From Comamonadaceae bacterium (GTDB taxonomy: Bacteria; Pseudomonadota; Gammaproteobacteria; Burkholderiales; Burkholderiaceae_C), in NCBI GenBank assembly GCA_947450645.1, contig CANFWH010000022.1:1-37098 (forward strand): a stretch of DNA of 37,098 nt, given 5' to 3'. The translations under genes were made by a program, and so were the position numbers. The notes beneath the pieces were generated by a model, which did not search any database, was not told where the DNA came from, and was given only the letters and a program-made list of their open reading frames with translations. Every line of letters begins with the position of its first letter. Positions within the stretch are counted from its first letter, which is position 1. Of the stretch, positions 36,655 to 37,098 are shown piece after piece.

Positions 36655-37098
36655 ATGTCTTTAATTGTTCATAAATACGGCGGCACGTCGATGGGTTCTA
36701 CCGAGCGCATCCGCATGGTCGCCAAGCGCGTTGCTAAATGGGCGCGTGCGGGCCACCAAATCGTGGTCGTTCCTAGCGCCATGAGCGGCGAGACCAATCG
36801 CTTGCTGGGTCTTGCAAAAGAATTAGCGCCCGCCAAAGAAACCACGGCTTATCAGCGTGAGCTCGATATGCTGGCCTCTACGGGTGAACAAGCCTCGAGC
36901 GCCTTACTGGCTGTGGCTTTGCAGGCCGAGGGCATGCCTTCGGTGTCCTACGCAGGTTGGCAAGTGGTCATTAAAACGAATTCGGCTTTCACCAAAGCGC
37001 GTATTGAGTCGATTGACGATAAACGCATTAAAGCCGATTTGGATGCGGGCAAAGTGGTCATCGTGACGGGCTTTCAAGGTGTCGATCCTGATGGCAAC
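36655..37098 (+). CDS. lysC: Aspartate kinase (partial, cut by window end)
   Basis: Phosphorylates aspartate, the first step toward lysine, methionine, threonine and diaminopimelate for peptidoglycan. Only the first 148 codons are in the window; no stop is reached. The N-terminal kinase motif KYGGTSMGS (7-15) and VVPSAMSGETNRLLGLAK (about 38-55) are clear, as is the substrate region STGEQASSALLA. The start is the ATG at 36655; no strong ribosome site is visible. The C-terminal ACT domains, which would bear feedback control, lie beyond the window. Confidence 0.95.
   Translation, partial: MSLIVHKYGGTSMGSTERIRMVAKRVAKWARAGHQIVVVPSAMSGETNRLLGLAKELAPAKETTAYQRELDMLASTGEQASSALLAVALQAEGMPSVSYAGWQVVIKTNSAFTKARIESIDDKRIKADLDAGKVVIVTGFQGVDPDGN

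Overview
The window reads as a chromosomal segment of a betaproteobacterium, most likely of the order Burkholderiales. Base composition is moderate (roughly half G+C by eye). The housekeeping blocks are ones typical of that group: ftsH-folP-glmM; hfq-hflX-hflK-hflC-hisZ-purA-phosphoribosyltransferase; zapB-like/zapA with 6S RNA nearby; and cysS-alkA-accA-tilS-(insert)-lysC. Genes are packed with many ATGA, TAATG or TGATG overlaps, and several starts are TTG or GTG. I see no insertion sequence, prophage, CRISPR array, tRNA or rRNA. No stretch above 300 bases lacks a gene; the longest gaps are 9293-9516, where I found no convincing signal, and 14616-14849, which is filled by a 6S RNA gene.

Region 1 (1-8010, +): an AlkK-like acyl-CoA ligase, then a complete branched-chain-amino-acid-type ABC importer with two tandem periplasmic binding proteins, two permeases and two ATPases, closed by a bidirectional terminator. 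A convergent oxalate/formate-type MFS transporter follows (8030-9292, -). The linked acyl-CoA ligase suggests, without proving it, that the importer handles a carboxylic acid.

Region 2 (9517-16493): ftsH-folP-glmM on +, then, on -, a TauE/SafE permease, 6S RNA, a type-2 GMP reductase, zapA and a ZapB-like coiled-coil gene. GuaC sits between zapA and the 6S gene.

Region 3 (16548-24468, +): hfq, hflX, hflK, hflC, hisZ, purA, a purine-type phosphoribosyltransferase and a MetC-like lyase. FtsH and its HflK/HflC modulators are therefore both in this window.

Region 4 (24410-31521): selU and tesA (-) diverge from a YbbA-like ATPase, rlmB and a small putative lipoprotein (+). A four-gene envelope operon on - follows: TPR/NTF2-like protein, L,D-transpeptidase with a similar tail domain, periplasmic-type cyclophilin and lpxH.

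Region 5 (31584-37098, +): cysS, alkA-like glycosylase, accA and tilS, then a VapBC-type toxin-antitoxin pair plus a small membrane protein, then lysC, cut by the window edge.

The points most worth a second look are the asymmetric ATPase pair of the Liv-type importer, the 6S gene separated from zapA by guaC, the coupled TPR/L,D-transpeptidase/cyclophilin/LpxH operon, and the TA module whose palindromic operator overlaps the tilS stop codon.
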